Source: JAPLST01 sp964397565 (GTDB taxonomy: Bacteria > Auribacterota > UBA3054 > JAPLST01). From it: a stretch of DNA of 64,000 bases. Below are positions 1-8,582 of the stretch, in pieces. The notes below the pieces were generated by a model. That model saw only the letters and a list, made by a program, of their open reading frames with translations. It had not been told where the DNA came from and made no database searches. The stretch's first letter is position 1. The number at the start of each line of letters is the position of its first letter. Location of the stretch: contig CAYNJC010000007.1 in assembly GCA_964397565.1 (NCBI GenBank), positions 74,800 to 138,799 on the forward strand, in the 5' to 3' direction. The position numbers were made by a program, and so were the translations under genes.

Positions 1-2670
1 TCGCCCGAGAGCGACACCGAAACGAACTTGCTTGATTATTTCACGACCGCGCCGCTGATCATCTGGCATGAGTTTCGCCGCACGCTTGCCGCGGTGAAGC
101 GCATGGACGCGCAGGATCAGGCACCGGACGCCTTGCGCGCCGGCCGGCGCTTTGACCGCTGGCTGGCGCGCAGCAACGCGCTGGCGACGCTGTATGCGCA
201 GGAGCTGGCGGTCGACATCCCCGATCATCTGGCCGCGACCGCGCTGCAGCTGGCGACGGAAGCGCGGCACTTGGAGGTGATGCGCGAAGATGTAGCGGAG
301 GCACAGCACTTGAAGCCGCATCAATATGCGCTGCGCACGTTCGCGCGGCAGTTGACGCACTGGCGCGCACAGGAATACCAGGTGACCTTGGTGTGCGCGA
401 CGGAAGCGGAACGGGAGCGCTTGCGCGATCTGTTGCAGGAGGAATGCGGCGCGTTGGCGGATGGACTGCAAATCCACGTCGGGCTCTTGACCGAGGGGTG
501 GATTTTGCCGGACTGCCGACAGGTGGTGGTCACGGATGATGAAATCTTCGCGCGGGTGCACGTGCGGCGGCGGCGGGTGCGGCGCACGCGCCAGGGGCGG
601 ACCACGCCGATCGAAAATATCGCCAGTGTCAATGTCGGCGATTGCGTTGTGCATGTCAACCATGGGATCGGCCTGTTTGAGGGCATCCGCTTGATAGATC
701 TGGGTGACGCGCAGCGCGAGATGGTGATCGTGCGCTATGCCGACAATGCCTTGCTGTATGTGCCGCTCGATCAGGCGCATTTACTTGAGCGCTATGCCGC
801 CGTGGGCGATGGCGCGCCGCAACTCGACACATTGGGCGGCGGGCGCTGGATGGCGCGGCGGACGCGCGCCGAGCACGCCGTGATGGACTTGGCGGCGGAA
901 CTGCTGGAGCGCCAGGCGCAACGCGCGGCGCAGCCCGGCCATGCCTTTGGCACCGACAATGAGTGGCAAGTATCATTTGAAAAAGCGTTCCCGTATGCCG
1001 AGACGCCCGATCAGCTGCAGGCCATTCACGACATCAAGGACGACATGCAGCAGGCCCGTGCGATGGACCGGTTGATTTGTGGCGATGTCGGCTTTGGCAA
1101 AACGGAAGTAGCGATGCGTGCGGCCTTCAAAGCGGTGATGGACGGCAAACAGGTGGCGGTGTTGGCGCCGACGACCATTCTGGCGCAGCAGCATCTGCAC
1201 ACGTTTCGCGAGCGCATGGCGCACTATCCGGTGCGGGTCGAGATGTTGAGCCGCTTCGTCCATGCGCGCGAACAAAAGGCCACGGTGCGCGCCGTGGCCG
1301 CGGGCCAGGTTGACATCCTGATCGGGACGCACCGGCTGTTTGCCAAGGATGTGCGCTTTCAGGATCTGGGCTTGATGGTGGTGGACGAGGAACAGCGCTT
1401 TGGTGTGCGCCAGAAAGAACTATTAAAAAAGTTTCGCGCGCTGGTGGATGTGCTGGCCCTGTCCGCCACGCCGATCCCGCGGACGTTGTACCAATCCCTG
1501 ACCAGCGCGCGCGACATGAGCACGATCTTGACCCCGCCGGAAGACCGCTTGCCGGTCAAGACGTTGCTGATCAAGCGCGACTATCGCGTCATCCGCGAGG
1601 CGATCCAGCGCGAGCAGGCGCGTGGCGGGCAGGTCTTCTTCTTGCACAACCGGGTCGAGACGATCGGCCAGGCCTGCGCCACGCTGCGCAGTCTCCTACC
1701 CGAGGTGCGCGTTGTCTGCGCGCACGGCCAGATGGATGAAGACGAGTTGGCCGCGACCATGGATGACTTCGGCGCGCACCGCTTTGACGTGCTGGTCTGC
1801 ACGATGATCATTGAGAGCGGGCTTGACATCCCGAATGTGAACACGATCATTGTGGACAATGCACATATGCTGGGGCTGGCGGATTTGTACCAGTTGCGCG
1901 GACGGGTTGGACGCGCGAACCGGCAGGCGTACGCCTATTTGGTGATTCCGACAGACTTGGCCTTGGACGGCGCGGCGCGCCACCGGCTGAAAGCGTTGCT
2001 GGACAACACCGCGCTGGGCTCGGGCTACGCGATTGCGATGAAGGATTTGGAAATCCGCGGGGCCGGCAATCTGCTGGGCGCCCAGCAATCAGGGCACATT
2101 GCCGCGATCGGCTTTGGCCTGTACTGCCGTTTGTTGCAGCGCGCAGTGCAATTGTTAAAGAGCGGCGATCTGGCGAATGTGTTGGCCACGCACGCGGCGG
2201 AGGCGGAGCAGACGGAAGGGGAGCCGCCGACCCGCTATGACTGGCGCAAGGAGATTCCGCGCTGGCAACCGCCGGGGCAGGGCGTCGAGCTGCATCTGCC
2301 GTTCAGCGGAAACATTCCCGAAGAGTATGTTGAGAGCCCGGCCTTGCGGCTGGATGTCTTCCGGCGGATTGGGCAGGTGACGCAGGTCAAGCAGTTGCGG
2401 GCCATTGAGGCCGAGTTGCGCGACCGGTTTGGGCCGTTGCCGGAGGTGACCTTGGTGGCGATGCGCTGTGCGGAAGCGCGGCTGCACGCGCGCTATCGCG
2501 GCATTGATTGCATTGAGATTGTGGAGGGCAAGGTGGTCGTGCGGCGGCGCGGCGTGATCGTGAATCCGACCCACGTGTTTCCGCGGATTCACGGCTTGAC
2601 GCCCTTGGCGACGATGGATGTGGTCTTGGCGATGCTGGCGCGGATGAGCGGGGGTGCTGCTGCTGAGTAA
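1..2670 (+). CDS. mfd: Transcription-repair coupling factor Mfd (3' part)
   Basis: Mfd removes stalled RNA polymerase from DNA lesions and recruits UvrA. The reading frame is open through base 1, so the N-terminal UvrB-like part lies outside the window; an internal start at 28 is not the real one. Visible in order: the RNA-polymerase-interacting CarD-like domain (around 620-800, 'NVGDCVVHVNHGIGLFEGI'), the RecG-like translocase with Walker A GDVGFGKT at 1081, DEEQ box at 1384, motif III LSATPIPRTL near 1460, motif VI RGRVGRA near 1900, and the C-terminal TRCF domain (about 2270-2640). The stop codon is embedded in a hairpin. No frameshift is visible. Family assignment is very secure. Confidence 0.97.
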   Translation, partial: SPESDTETNLLDYFTTAPLIIWHEFRRTLAAVKRMDAQDQAPDALRAGRRFDRWLARSNALATLYAQELAVDIPDHLAATALQLATEARHLEVMREDVAEAQHLKPHQYALRTFARQLTHWRAQEYQVTLVCATEAERERLRDLLQEECGALADGLQIHVGLLTEGWILPDCRQVVVTDDEIFARVHVRRRRVRRTRQGRTTPIENIASVNVGDCVVHVNHGIGLFEGIRLIDLGDAQREMVIVRYADNALLYVPLDQAHLLERYAAVGDGAPQLDTLGGGRWMARRTRAEHAVMDLAAELLERQAQRAAQPGHAFGTDNEWQVSFEKAFPYAETPDQLQAIHDIKDDMQQARAMDRLICGDVGFGKTEVAMRAAFKAVMDGKQVAVLAPTTILAQQHLHTFRERMAHYPVRVEMLSRFVHAREQKATVRAVAAGQVDILIGTHRLFAKDVRFQDLGLMVVDEEQRFGVRQKELLKKFRALVDVLALSATPIPRTLYQSLTSARDMSTILTPPEDRLPVKTLLIKRDYRVIREAIQREQARGGQVFFLHNRVETIGQACATLRSLLPEVRVVCAHGQMDEDELAATMDDFGAHRFDVLVCTMIIESGLDIPNVNTIIVDNAHMLGLADLYQLRGRVGRANRQAYAYLVIPTDLALDGAARHRLKALLDNTALGSGYAIAMKDLEIRGAGNLLGAQQSGHIAAIGFGLYCRLLQRAVQLLKSGDLANVLATHAAEAEQTEGEPPTRYDWRKEIPRWQPPGQGVELHLPFSGNIPEEYVESPALRLDVFRRIGQVTQVKQLRAIEAELRDRFGPLPEVTLVAMRCAEARLHARYRGIDCIEIVEGKVVVRRRGVIVNPTHVFPRIHGLTPLATMDVVLAMLARMSGGAAAE

Positions 2671-2693
2671 ATTCGTTTGCGGCAAACGAATTT
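2669..2693 (+). terminator. Hairpin overlapping the mfd stop codon
   Basis: Perfect 12-bp inverted repeat AAATTCGTTTGC / GCAAACGAATTT with one base between the arms. It starts inside the TAA of mfd and is followed by TTATCCC, so the U-run is short. Two smaller hairpins with CCCGCC/GGCGGG arms follow at about 2696-2712 and 2752-2768. Confidence 0.6.
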
Positions 2694-2813
2694 TATCCCG
2701 CCGATGGCGGGAGGGGCTGACAGCGATCCAGGTGCTGCTGCGCCCGGCCCTCCCGCCGTTGGCGGGAAAAAGGGGACTGCAGATAACTTATTTTGCTGCA
2801 AAACGAACAAAAA

Positions 2814-2841
2814 GAGAAGGGCGCCCGTGGGCGCCCTTCTC
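2814..2841 (-). terminator. Rho-independent terminator of the TIGR04073-like gene
   Basis: A 13-bp perfect GC-rich stem (GAGAAGGGCGCCC / GGGCGCCCTTCTC) with a 2-nt loop. On the minus strand it is followed by a T5 run (AAAAA at 2808-2812 on the plus strand). It sits 23 bp after the stop of the minus-strand gene. Confidence 0.85.
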
Positions 2842-2863
2842 ACAAACCTAACAGCAAGCCAGC

Positions 2864-3256
2864 TTACTTCTGCGGTGCCGGGAAGGCAGCTGCAGCCGTA
2901 CCACAAGCATCGCGCTCGAGGTAGATCGGCTTGACGCAGAACGGCAGGTAGCTGTTGCCTTCATCCGGCAGCAAGCCGAGGGTCAGCACGTCGCCGAGGC
3001 CGCCGAGCAACCGGCCAACCGCGTAGACGGTGCCCTTCACCGGGCCGATCACCAGGCCGACAACACTGTACTCATTGACATCTTTGAAGAGCCAATGCGT
3101 GATCTCGGTCGGGGAAACGACCATGTTCTCGATGCCGCGCTGCAAGCCTTTGGTCATCAAAGAACCGGTGTTGTTCGACCACGCCGGAAAGCCTTCGGCG
3201 AGGGCGAGGCCAGCAACCAAACTTGCTGCCAGTGCTACTGCGATGATACGCTTCAT
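2864..3256 (-). CDS. Small secreted exosortase-system-associated protein (TIGR04073-like)
   Basis: A 130-aa protein with a clear Sec signal peptide (residues 1-20, cleavage after ALA). The mature part has the pattern of TIGR04073 proteins: a 'GLQRGIENMVVSPTEI' stretch, then a glycine-rich 'PVKGTVYAVGRLLGGLGDVLTLGL' segment, then a Pro-rich tail. This family is known from exosortase/PEP-CTERM bacteria and its biochemical role is unknown. A Shine-Dalgarno AGGAGAT lies 5 nt before the ATG. A strong terminator follows, so it is monocistronic. The family call comes from recognised pattern, not a search; the fit with the PEP-CTERM proteins elsewhere in the window supports it. Confidence 0.7.
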   Translation of the reverse strand: MKRIIAVALAASLVAGLALAEGFPAWSNNTGSLMTKGLQRGIENMVVSPTEITHWLFKDVNEYSVVGLVIGPVKGTVYAVGRLLGGLGDVLTLGLLPDEGNSYLPFCVKPIYLERDACGTAAAAFPAPQK

Positions 3257-3439
3257 ACTATCTCCTAATGGTATCGTTACGTGTGATTGCTGCCGTTAAG
3301 CAACGGCACCGACAATCACTGGAAAACAGTGTAGCATTTTTCTTTTGAAAATGCAAGAGCGCGATTGGCGCGGATGCGAATTCCCAAAAAATGTCATGTT
3401 TTTGCAGCGATAGCGCAGGCTGCACCGTGAGCCGTCCCG

Positions 3440-3680
3440 CCAGTGGCGTGATGACGAGCTCGCGGCGAAACCGGCACTGGCAAGGGTGTCTGTGCGGCGG
3501 CGACTGGCTGTTCCGGATCAATATCTCCTGCAAGTGCTGCAAGAACGCACCGTCACGCCGGTGGGCAGTCATGAGCCGCGCCGCTGCTCGGGCCGCGTCA
3601 TTCAAAGCCGTTGCGAAGCGGACCAACCTCGATCGGCGCACGGCCAAGAAATACGTGCTGGCAGCGCGCTGGCCCGCGCA
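3440..3680 (+). pseudogene. Fossil of a sigma-54-dependent transcriptional activator
   Basis: Three pieces of an NtrC-type protein occur in the right order but in different frames. GETGTGKGVCA (Walker A, 3464-3496, frame 2) is preceded in-frame by stops. It is followed closely by 'DQYLLQVLQERTVTPVGS' (about 3516-3570, frame 3), the segment that normally lies more than 100 residues after Walker A. Then comes a HTH-like 'AVAKRTNLDRRTAKKYV' (about 3605-3655, frame 1). Most of the AAA+ domain is missing. I read this as a deletion- and frameshift-ridden remnant; the HTH identity of the last piece is the weakest part. Confidence 0.5.
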
Positions 3681-3709
3681 TGCCAGGGCATGGCACAAAT
3701 TACCAGGTC

Positions 3710-5248
3710 CTAGTATTCCAAATTGCGATACAGCCAGGCGCGCGCGGCGCGTGTGCCGGCAGGGCTGAAGGCATGGCCCGTGCCGGGCATGAGCATGAAC
3801 TCGGCCTGCACGCCGCTATTGGTGGCATTGCGGAACATGGGTTCAAGCCAGTTCTTCTCGTACGTTCCGCCTTGCAGCACGAGCGCACGGCCGCGGCCGG
3901 CCAGGGGCGCGGCGTTGGTCCATGCGCTCCCGCCTTCGACGAAAAGGAACTTGTGAACATAGTTGGTGATTTCCATGGCCGAGCGGTTTAGCAGCACGGC
4001 CGTGGTATGCCCGCCATTGGAGAAGCCGCCGAGAAAAACGTTGCGCCGGTCGAGATTGCCGGCCGCACTGAACAAGCGGGCGAGCATGACGGCGTAGGCG
4101 CGCCAGATGCTGTCACTGTCGCCATCACTGATGTACAGGCGCGACCATTCATTCTTCATGTTTTTGCGGAGCGGTTCGAGGGTCTGCTTAAACAAGGGCA
4201 GGTTCATGCAGACAAAGTCGCGTTCACGGCTGAGGTCGCGTGCGGCGGCGGGCACGCTGCCGTTGCCGCCTTTGCCGCCATTGAGAAAAATCAGAACAGG
4301 AAATTGGCCCGTGGTGTTGTAGTTGCGGGGATAGAAGAGCGAGGCGGTGGGCACGCAATTGGTCTCGTCCGCACGCGCGGCCAGGGTCAACGGCAGATCG
4401 GGAAAGGAGAGCACCTGGGTCGTCGCCGCCAGCGGGTGCATGGACACGTAACGGCGCGTGACATCGTTGGTGACGCAAGCCCACGCGCTGCAGGCGAACG
4501 CCTGCGCCTGGGTGACGCTGATCGTGATTTCGCGAGCATATTCAGCCGTGGCATGCGTGCCGGGAGCGGGCAGCAGCGCGGTGGGCACCACTCGCGCCGG
4601 CTCCTTGAAAAGCGTGCTGTACAGGGCCAGGCCGGCCAGATAGGAACCCGGCGGCGCGGGATGGCTGTTATCCGGCATGTGCAGGCGCCAGTCGGGATGC
4701 GCGGCGCGCACGACTTCGAACGCCCGGCCGGCCGGCGCGACATCGGCGCCCATTTCGTGCGCAAGTTGATAGTACGCCGCATTGAGCCGTTCCTGCATGA
4801 CCGGCACGAGCACCGCCTCGGCGGCATTGGAGCCACGCGGCCCGGCGTAGGCCCAGGTAAGCAGGAGCACGGTGCGCGCGCCGGCCTGCTCGGCGGCGTG
4901 GCACAGGCGGCTTCCATGGACGAACATGTTGCTGGGGTTCCCGACCGGCTCGAAACTATGGTTCTGCAGGACGACCACATCCCAGGCGCCGCTGGCAATG
5001 TGGTCAAGGGCGCCAAAGCGTTCGCAATGGTCTTGAAAGGTGGCGCCGCCGCAGGTGAGCGACTCGCAGACAATGGCGCGCCCGTTGGTTGCGGCGAGTT
5101 GGGCGACAATACCCGGCAGGTCATTGCAATAAGTGTAGCTGTTGCCGATGAAGAGCACGCGCAGCGGCAACGGCGGGGTGGGATGCTGTTTGGCGCAGCA
5201 GCACAGGGCTAACACCAGACAGACTACGAGCAAGCGGGCAATGGTCAT
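3710..5248 (-). CDS. Secreted SGNH hydrolase fused to an alpha/beta-hydrolase esterase
   Basis: A 512-aa exported protein with two hydrolase modules. The signal peptide (1-18) ends in a CCC cluster; a lipobox is not canonical. Residues about 30-250 show SGNH features: block I GNSYT, block III-like QNHS, and DNSHP with the Asp-x-x-His pair expected in block V. Residues about 300-510 look like a PHB-depolymerase/feruloyl-esterase type alpha/beta hydrolase: nucleophile elbow GGFSNGGH and a late GTGHAF carrying the likely catalytic His. It probably removes acyl groups from polysaccharide outside the cytoplasm; the substrate is not visible. A GGAG Shine-Dalgarno lies before the ATG. It is flanked by long non-coding stretches, so it stands alone. 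Confidence 0.75.
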   Translation of the reverse strand: MTIARLLVVCLVLALCCCAKQHPTPPLPLRVLFIGNSYTYCNDLPGIVAQLAATNGRAIVCESLTCGGATFQDHCERFGALDHIASGAWDVVVLQNHSFEPVGNPSNMFVHGSRLCHAAEQAGARTVLLLTWAYAGPRGSNAAEAVLVPVMQERLNAAYYQLAHEMGADVAPAGRAFEVVRAAHPDWRLHMPDNSHPAPPGSYLAGLALYSTLFKEPARVVPTALLPAPGTHATAEYAREITISVTQAQAFACSAWACVTNDVTRRYVSMHPLAATTQVLSFPDLPLTLAARADETNCVPTASLFYPRNYNTTGQFPVLIFLNGGKGGNGSVPAAARDLSRERDFVCMNLPLFKQTLEPLRKNMKNEWSRLYISDGDSDSIWRAYAVMLARLFSAAGNLDRRNVFLGGFSNGGHTTAVLLNRSAMEITNYVHKFLFVEGGSAWTNAAPLAGRGRALVLQGGTYEKNWLEPMFRNATNSGVQAEFMLMPGTGHAFSPAGTRAARAWLYRNLEY

Positions 5249-5732
5249 GCTGAACTCCAGTGGGTTCTCTTACGCAATTGTTGGTCGTCATCATAGCCAA
5301 GCGCAGGACGCTTGTCAACCGTCGCGCTGCAGGCAATGTCGGAAAACGAAAGGAAATCGAGGTTGCAGAGTACAATCCGGGCAGATCGGGGCCATGCATT
5401 GACAGTTGACAAATACCTATCAAAAGCGCATGGTGTTGATGGACGCCGCCGGTTTTGATAACTTCAATCGCCACAAAGCCATGGTTATAAGGCAAAGCGA
5501 CAAACGACAAACAGCGTCATTTGCAAATGATCCCGGCCGCAGGCGGGATCGACTGTGCGCATACATTTCTTTGAAGCAAGCGAATTTCGAGTTAGGGTGT
5601 AACAAGCAAGGCCAGCGGTTGCAGGCCTGGAGTTTGCAGTGTGTGCCTGGCTTGGGGCTGACTAGTGCCAACAAGCTGAGCAACATTTGGCGCGGAGCGC
5701 AACCGGCCTCAACGCGCTCCGGGCGCAGCCCT
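5249..5732. other. Intergenic stretch, no gene recognised
   Basis: Open frames here have no family resemblance and no start context. A small hairpin (GATCCCG ... CGGGATC) lies at about 5529-5551. I see nothing else. Confidence 0.5.
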
Positions 5733-5761
5733 TTGACAACCCGGCTTGTTTTGTGTAAACT
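5733..5761 (+). promoter_or_regulatory. Original host promoter of the tRNA-Ser gene
   Basis: TTGACA (5733-5738), a 17-nt spacer, then TAAACT (5756-5761), 34 nt before the truncated tRNA. It now transcribes only the left half-tRNA and the element's left end. Confidence 0.8.
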
Positions 5762-5795
5762 AAGGCACGTTTTTAACAGTCAAATGTTAAAAAAT

Positions 5796-5837
5796 GGAGA
5801 GATGCCGGAGTGGTCGAACGGGTCGGTTTCGAAAACC
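5796..5837 (+). pseudogene. Truncated tRNA-Ser(CGA), 5' half only (attL)
   Basis: Matches positions 1-42 of the intact tRNA-Ser at 25709 with two mismatches (5807 and 5819). It has the 5' acceptor strand GGAGAGA, the D arm, and the anticodon stem-loop through ACC, then diverges. The 3' half, variable arm, T arm and CCA are missing because the element was inserted here. Confidence 0.93.
5820..5837 (+). repeat. attL core
   Basis: The 18 bp GGGTCGGTTTCGAAAACC is identical to 25733-25750. It covers the anticodon stem-loop, a common tyrosine-recombinase crossover site. Confidence 0.88.
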
Positions 5838-5952
5838 AAAAAGATAGTTTCCATATACCACCACTTATTGCTCTGTTTAGCCAGTATTTTAGGCACATAC
5901 AGCCCGTTTCCCGCTCTCCCAGATATACCTCGAAATACCTGCATAACTGGTC

Positions 5953-5976
5953 GAGTGGTGTAAATTTGGTGTAAAT
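5953..5976 (+). repeat. Left integrase arm-type repeat pair
   Basis: GAGTGGTGTAAAT followed by TTGGTGTAAAT. The same 24-bp block recurs at 25627-25650 in the same orientation with three mismatches. Position near both att sites fits arm-binding sites of a lambda-type integrase (inference). Confidence 0.65.
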
Positions 5977-5996
5977 TGATTCGCGCCACGGCCGCA

Positions 5997-7070
5997 TCAT
6001 TCTACCCTCCCGTTTCTGTCATTCCAACGTGGCATGTAACCATCTTCACGACGGTCATCCAAATAATCCTGATACATCTTCGCCCGGTTGTTGTACCACT
6101 CCAATGTTGACAGGTTCCGGTGTCCGGTCATCATCATGGTTGTTGACAGCGGCACGCCGCGCGCCAGCGTGTAAGTGACAAACGTATGCCGCAGCGCATG
6201 GATGCTGATCTTCTGCTCGCCCGCATCTTCACACGCGCGCTGCAACCGCTCTAATATGGTGCATTGCCGCCAGGCCTTCCCGGCCTTGGTAAACAACAAA
6301 CCATGTGTCGGCAGTCTGTAGGGAAACTCAGGCCACGGCCGGATATACCCCCAGCGCCCTTTGACGCCCTCCCGGAATTCGACATAGCCACCCTTCAAGC
6401 GTTCCGCCGTCAATTCAAGAAGCGCGCCGACGCGACAGCCCAGCTTCAGCAACGCCCACACCGCCTTGCGAGTGTCCAGGTCCGTCAGCTTGTCAAATAC
6501 GCGCTGTAACTGCTCCGGCGTGGGCACCTCGTATTTCGGCACGCGCTCGATTTGTTCAGTGTCGAAATTCTGCAACGGGTTCGCGCCAATCTGGTTGCTC
6601 TTGTTGCACGCCCACCTAAGACCGGCGCGCAGGGCCGACACTTCATTTCGGATCGTGTACGCGTGCCTGCCCAGCCCTTGCCGATGCTGTTCATACTTGC
6701 GCACCCAATCGGGCGTGAGTGCACACACTTGCGTTCCGCACTTTTCCAACAGCCATTGCAAGTTCTTCCACGAAGTGCGGCACCGCACCAGGTAATTTCC
6801 CGAGCGCACACCGCGCGCCACCAACTGCGCAATGTTGTTCAACCATCCTTCCATGACGACCTTGAGCAGCACCGTATCATCCGGATTGGCGTGCGGGTCG
6901 TTTCGCCGCGTCTTCTGACGCAGCAGCCAGTTATCCGCATCCATCTTCCGTGCAAACGTCTTCATCTTTATCAGCGAGCTCGCGCCATGCTTCGATTGTT
7001 TCCGCCAGTTTATCCGCACACGATACCGGCCGTTCGGCAACTTCATGATGTTGTTCTTGTACCCACTCAT
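5997..7070 (-). CDS. int: Tyrosine-type site-specific integrase
   Basis: A 357-aa recombinase that would catalyse integration and excision at the flanking tRNA-Ser. The N-terminal part (about 10-60) is a basic arm-binding region, 70-165 fits a SAM-like core-binding domain, and 185-345 is the catalytic domain. Catalytic residues visible: Arg213 (GCRVGALLEL), His291-x-x-Arg294 (HALRH), His317 (TGHRNL) and nucleophile Tyr326 (LEWYNN). Its start overlaps the stop of the upstream gene by ATGA, so the two are translationally coupled and share the promoter at 8160-8188. The stop is about 160 bp from the attL core. Confidence 0.95.
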   Translation of the reverse strand: MSGYKNNIMKLPNGRYRVRINWRKQSKHGASSLIKMKTFARKMDADNWLLRQKTRRNDPHANPDDTVLLKVVMEGWLNNIAQLVARGVRSGNYLVRCRTSWKNLQWLLEKCGTQVCALTPDWVRKYEQHRQGLGRHAYTIRNEVSALRAGLRWACNKSNQIGANPLQNFDTEQIERVPKYEVPTPEQLQRVFDKLTDLDTRKAVWALLKLGCRVGALLELTAERLKGGYVEFREGVKGRWGYIRPWPEFPYRLPTHGLLFTKAGKAWRQCTILERLQRACEDAGEQKISIHALRHTFVTYTLARGVPLSTTMMMTGHRNLSTLEWYNNRAKMYQDYLDDRREDGYMPRWNDRNGRVE

Positions 7071-8146
7071 GCCGCGCCCCCTTTGCTCGCTCCCAATCCG
7101 TCCAAGTGCGCTTGTGCGCGCTCCAATTCCGCGCGCGCCTGGCTTACCGCATTCTGTGCGGCAATGTGCGCGTAGATCTGTTTCCGTTTCTCCAAATCCG
7201 CTGGCGAAATATGCGCCTCATCATATGCATTAAGATTAGCCCGCGCAGCTTTAATTGTTTCTGCCTCATCATGTAACGCCTCGCCGCGCTCCAGCATGGT
7301 TTCGATTCCAGTTTCAACCGCATCGATCCAAAAATAGAAGGGTCCTGTATCTTTATACGGGCTCATTTTCGCTTCGCCAGATTCTGCGAATGTAATACGC
7401 GGACCGCCCCAGCCAAACCATTGCTTTCTCTTTGGCCAGAGTTTGATCGCTACCATCAACAAGCCATAGTCTATCGGCCCGTATAATACAAACCGCTTGC
7501 CCTTCATTTCGTTCCCTGACAATATCTTTCTTGCCGCGGCCGCATTGATTATTACCCGCGCGGTGCGCATCAATTCCGGAAGCAACCCCTCCACATTCTT
7601 CCTCTTCAATAGCCCGACGCTACCACCAGCCTTTTCGATCACCCCCAAGCGGATTTTCTTTCCTCTCGTTCTGCTATGCTTCCGCCTGTCCCTTTTGCCA
7701 GCCCAATATTCGTAATTTGCATTGACCTTATCCGGTTCACTCTCGTACGGGTCCAGCCCATGCCGCGCCTCGATCGCGCGGCGAGCATGAAACTCGCTCA
7801 CCAATGCACGCAGAGCCAGGTTACTCCCCAACTTGCCAGCATGCGGGCGCCGCTCGCCCCCCCGTGTGCCAAAGGTATCTCTATACCACTGTCGCGCCGC
7901 GATCAACACGATATCACCACCATACTTCACACCAAAATGTTTTCGCTTCAGTTGCGTTTCGGTTTCCTTATTTACATAGTCCGACAAGAGTTGCCGCAGG
8001 TATCTTTCGTTCTTTTCGCCATACTTGCAGCCAAGGGCCAGCTGTACACCTTCACAAATGCCCCGTACCCGTTCACTGCGTTTTTCCCGGCTGTCCACGG
8101 TGCCAGCGGGCAACTTCTCATTGCTCTGTGTGTCGACGGCGTTCAT
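7067..8146 (-). CDS. Hypothetical protein co-transcribed with the integrase
   Basis: A 359-aa soluble protein that I do not recognise. The N-terminal 90 residues are charged. The middle contains basic stretches (GKRDRRKHSRTRGKKIRLG). The C-terminal 90 residues are a predicted long helix/coiled coil rich in Ala, Glu and Arg. There is no membrane segment and no catalytic motif that I can name. It is the first gene of a two-gene leftward operon with int, with a 4-bp ATGA overlap, and is driven by a good promoter. Position suggests a role in integration control, excision or early regulation, but that is inference from context only. Confidence 0.75.
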   Translation of the reverse strand: MNAVDTQSNEKLPAGTVDSREKRSERVRGICEGVQLALGCKYGEKNERYLRQLLSDYVNKETETQLKRKHFGVKYGGDIVLIAARQWYRDTFGTRGGERRPHAGKLGSNLALRALVSEFHARRAIEARHGLDPYESEPDKVNANYEYWAGKRDRRKHSRTRGKKIRLGVIEKAGGSVGLLKRKNVEGLLPELMRTARVIINAAAARKILSGNEMKGKRFVLYGPIDYGLLMVAIKLWPKRKQWFGWGGPRITFAESGEAKMSPYKDTGPFYFWIDAVETGIETMLERGEALHDEAETIKAARANLNAYDEAHISPADLEKRKQIYAHIAAQNAVSQARAELERAQAHLDGLGASKGGAA

Positions 8147-8159
8147 GTGTTACGCGAGC

Positions 8160-8188
8160 ATTGTAGCATATTCATGGGCCTTTGTCAA
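8160..8188 (-). promoter_or_regulatory. Leftward promoter of the integrase operon
   Basis: On the minus strand TTGACA (8183-8188), a 17-nt spacer, then TACAAT (8160-8165), 13 nt before the ATG at 8146. Near-consensus. Confidence 0.8.
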
Positions 8189-8198
8189 GTGAGGTAAG

Positions 8199-8265
8199 CT
8201 AATCCCAATTTGACTACCACGCGCCAAATATGTTTTAATAGTCGCATAGGCCAAATGGGGCTAAT
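8199..8265. promoter_or_regulatory. Divergent control region with two operator-like motifs
   Basis: Two inverted copies of a CAAATnGGG-type motif: TCAAATTGGGATTAG (minus strand, 8199-8213) and CCAAATGGGGCTAAT (plus, 8251-8265). The first overlaps the -35 of a likely rightward promoter (TTGACT 8210-8215, 18 nt, TTTAAT 8234-8239) and lies 10 bp upstream of the leftward -35. Similar copies occur at 17912 (array promoter) and 17656. Repressor-operator function is inferred from layout. Confidence 0.55.
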
Positions 8266-8287
8266 CTACTCCCGGTTTGCCAATTAA

Positions 8288-8500
8288 ATGAAACAGTCCG
8301 ATTTCATAACGCTCGCCACCGCAGCCAACGCCCTGGGCATGTCGCCCAAGACGTTGAAGACGTGGCAACTGAACGGCCGGCTTCCAGTGTTCCGCATTGG
8401 AAAACCCCTTTTCGATTGCCGCGGGCGTGACAGGCGTGCTGTGCGCGTGTCGCGTTCTCAGATTGAATCTTTGATTGAAAGGCCCGCCGGCGTGGCGTGA
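8288..8500 (+). CDS. Small HTH protein, MerR/excisionase-like
   Basis: A 70-aa protein whose first 45 residues form a winged-helix HTH of the excisionase (HTH_17) kind: 'LATAANALGMSPKTLKTWQLNGRLPVFRIGK'. It is the first gene rightward from the divergent promoter. Such proteins act as excisionases or as early regulators; which one applies cannot be told. A very similar arrangement (recognition helix plus GRL wing) is seen in the protein at 15010. No strong Shine-Dalgarno is visible. Confidence 0.75.
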   Translation: MKQSDFITLATAANALGMSPKTLKTWQLNGRLPVFRIGKPLFDCRGRDRRAVRVSRSQIESLIERPAGVA

Positions 8501-8582
8501 ACAGTATCCTCAAAATCTTGCGCGCCGCCGATTTTAGAGGCTTTTCGGCCAACCTATTCACCGCGGCTCCACGCTTGACATT

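Noticed and set aside
4007..5212. 401-aa plus-strand ORF
   Set aside because: Antisense shadow of the secreted hydrolase gene.
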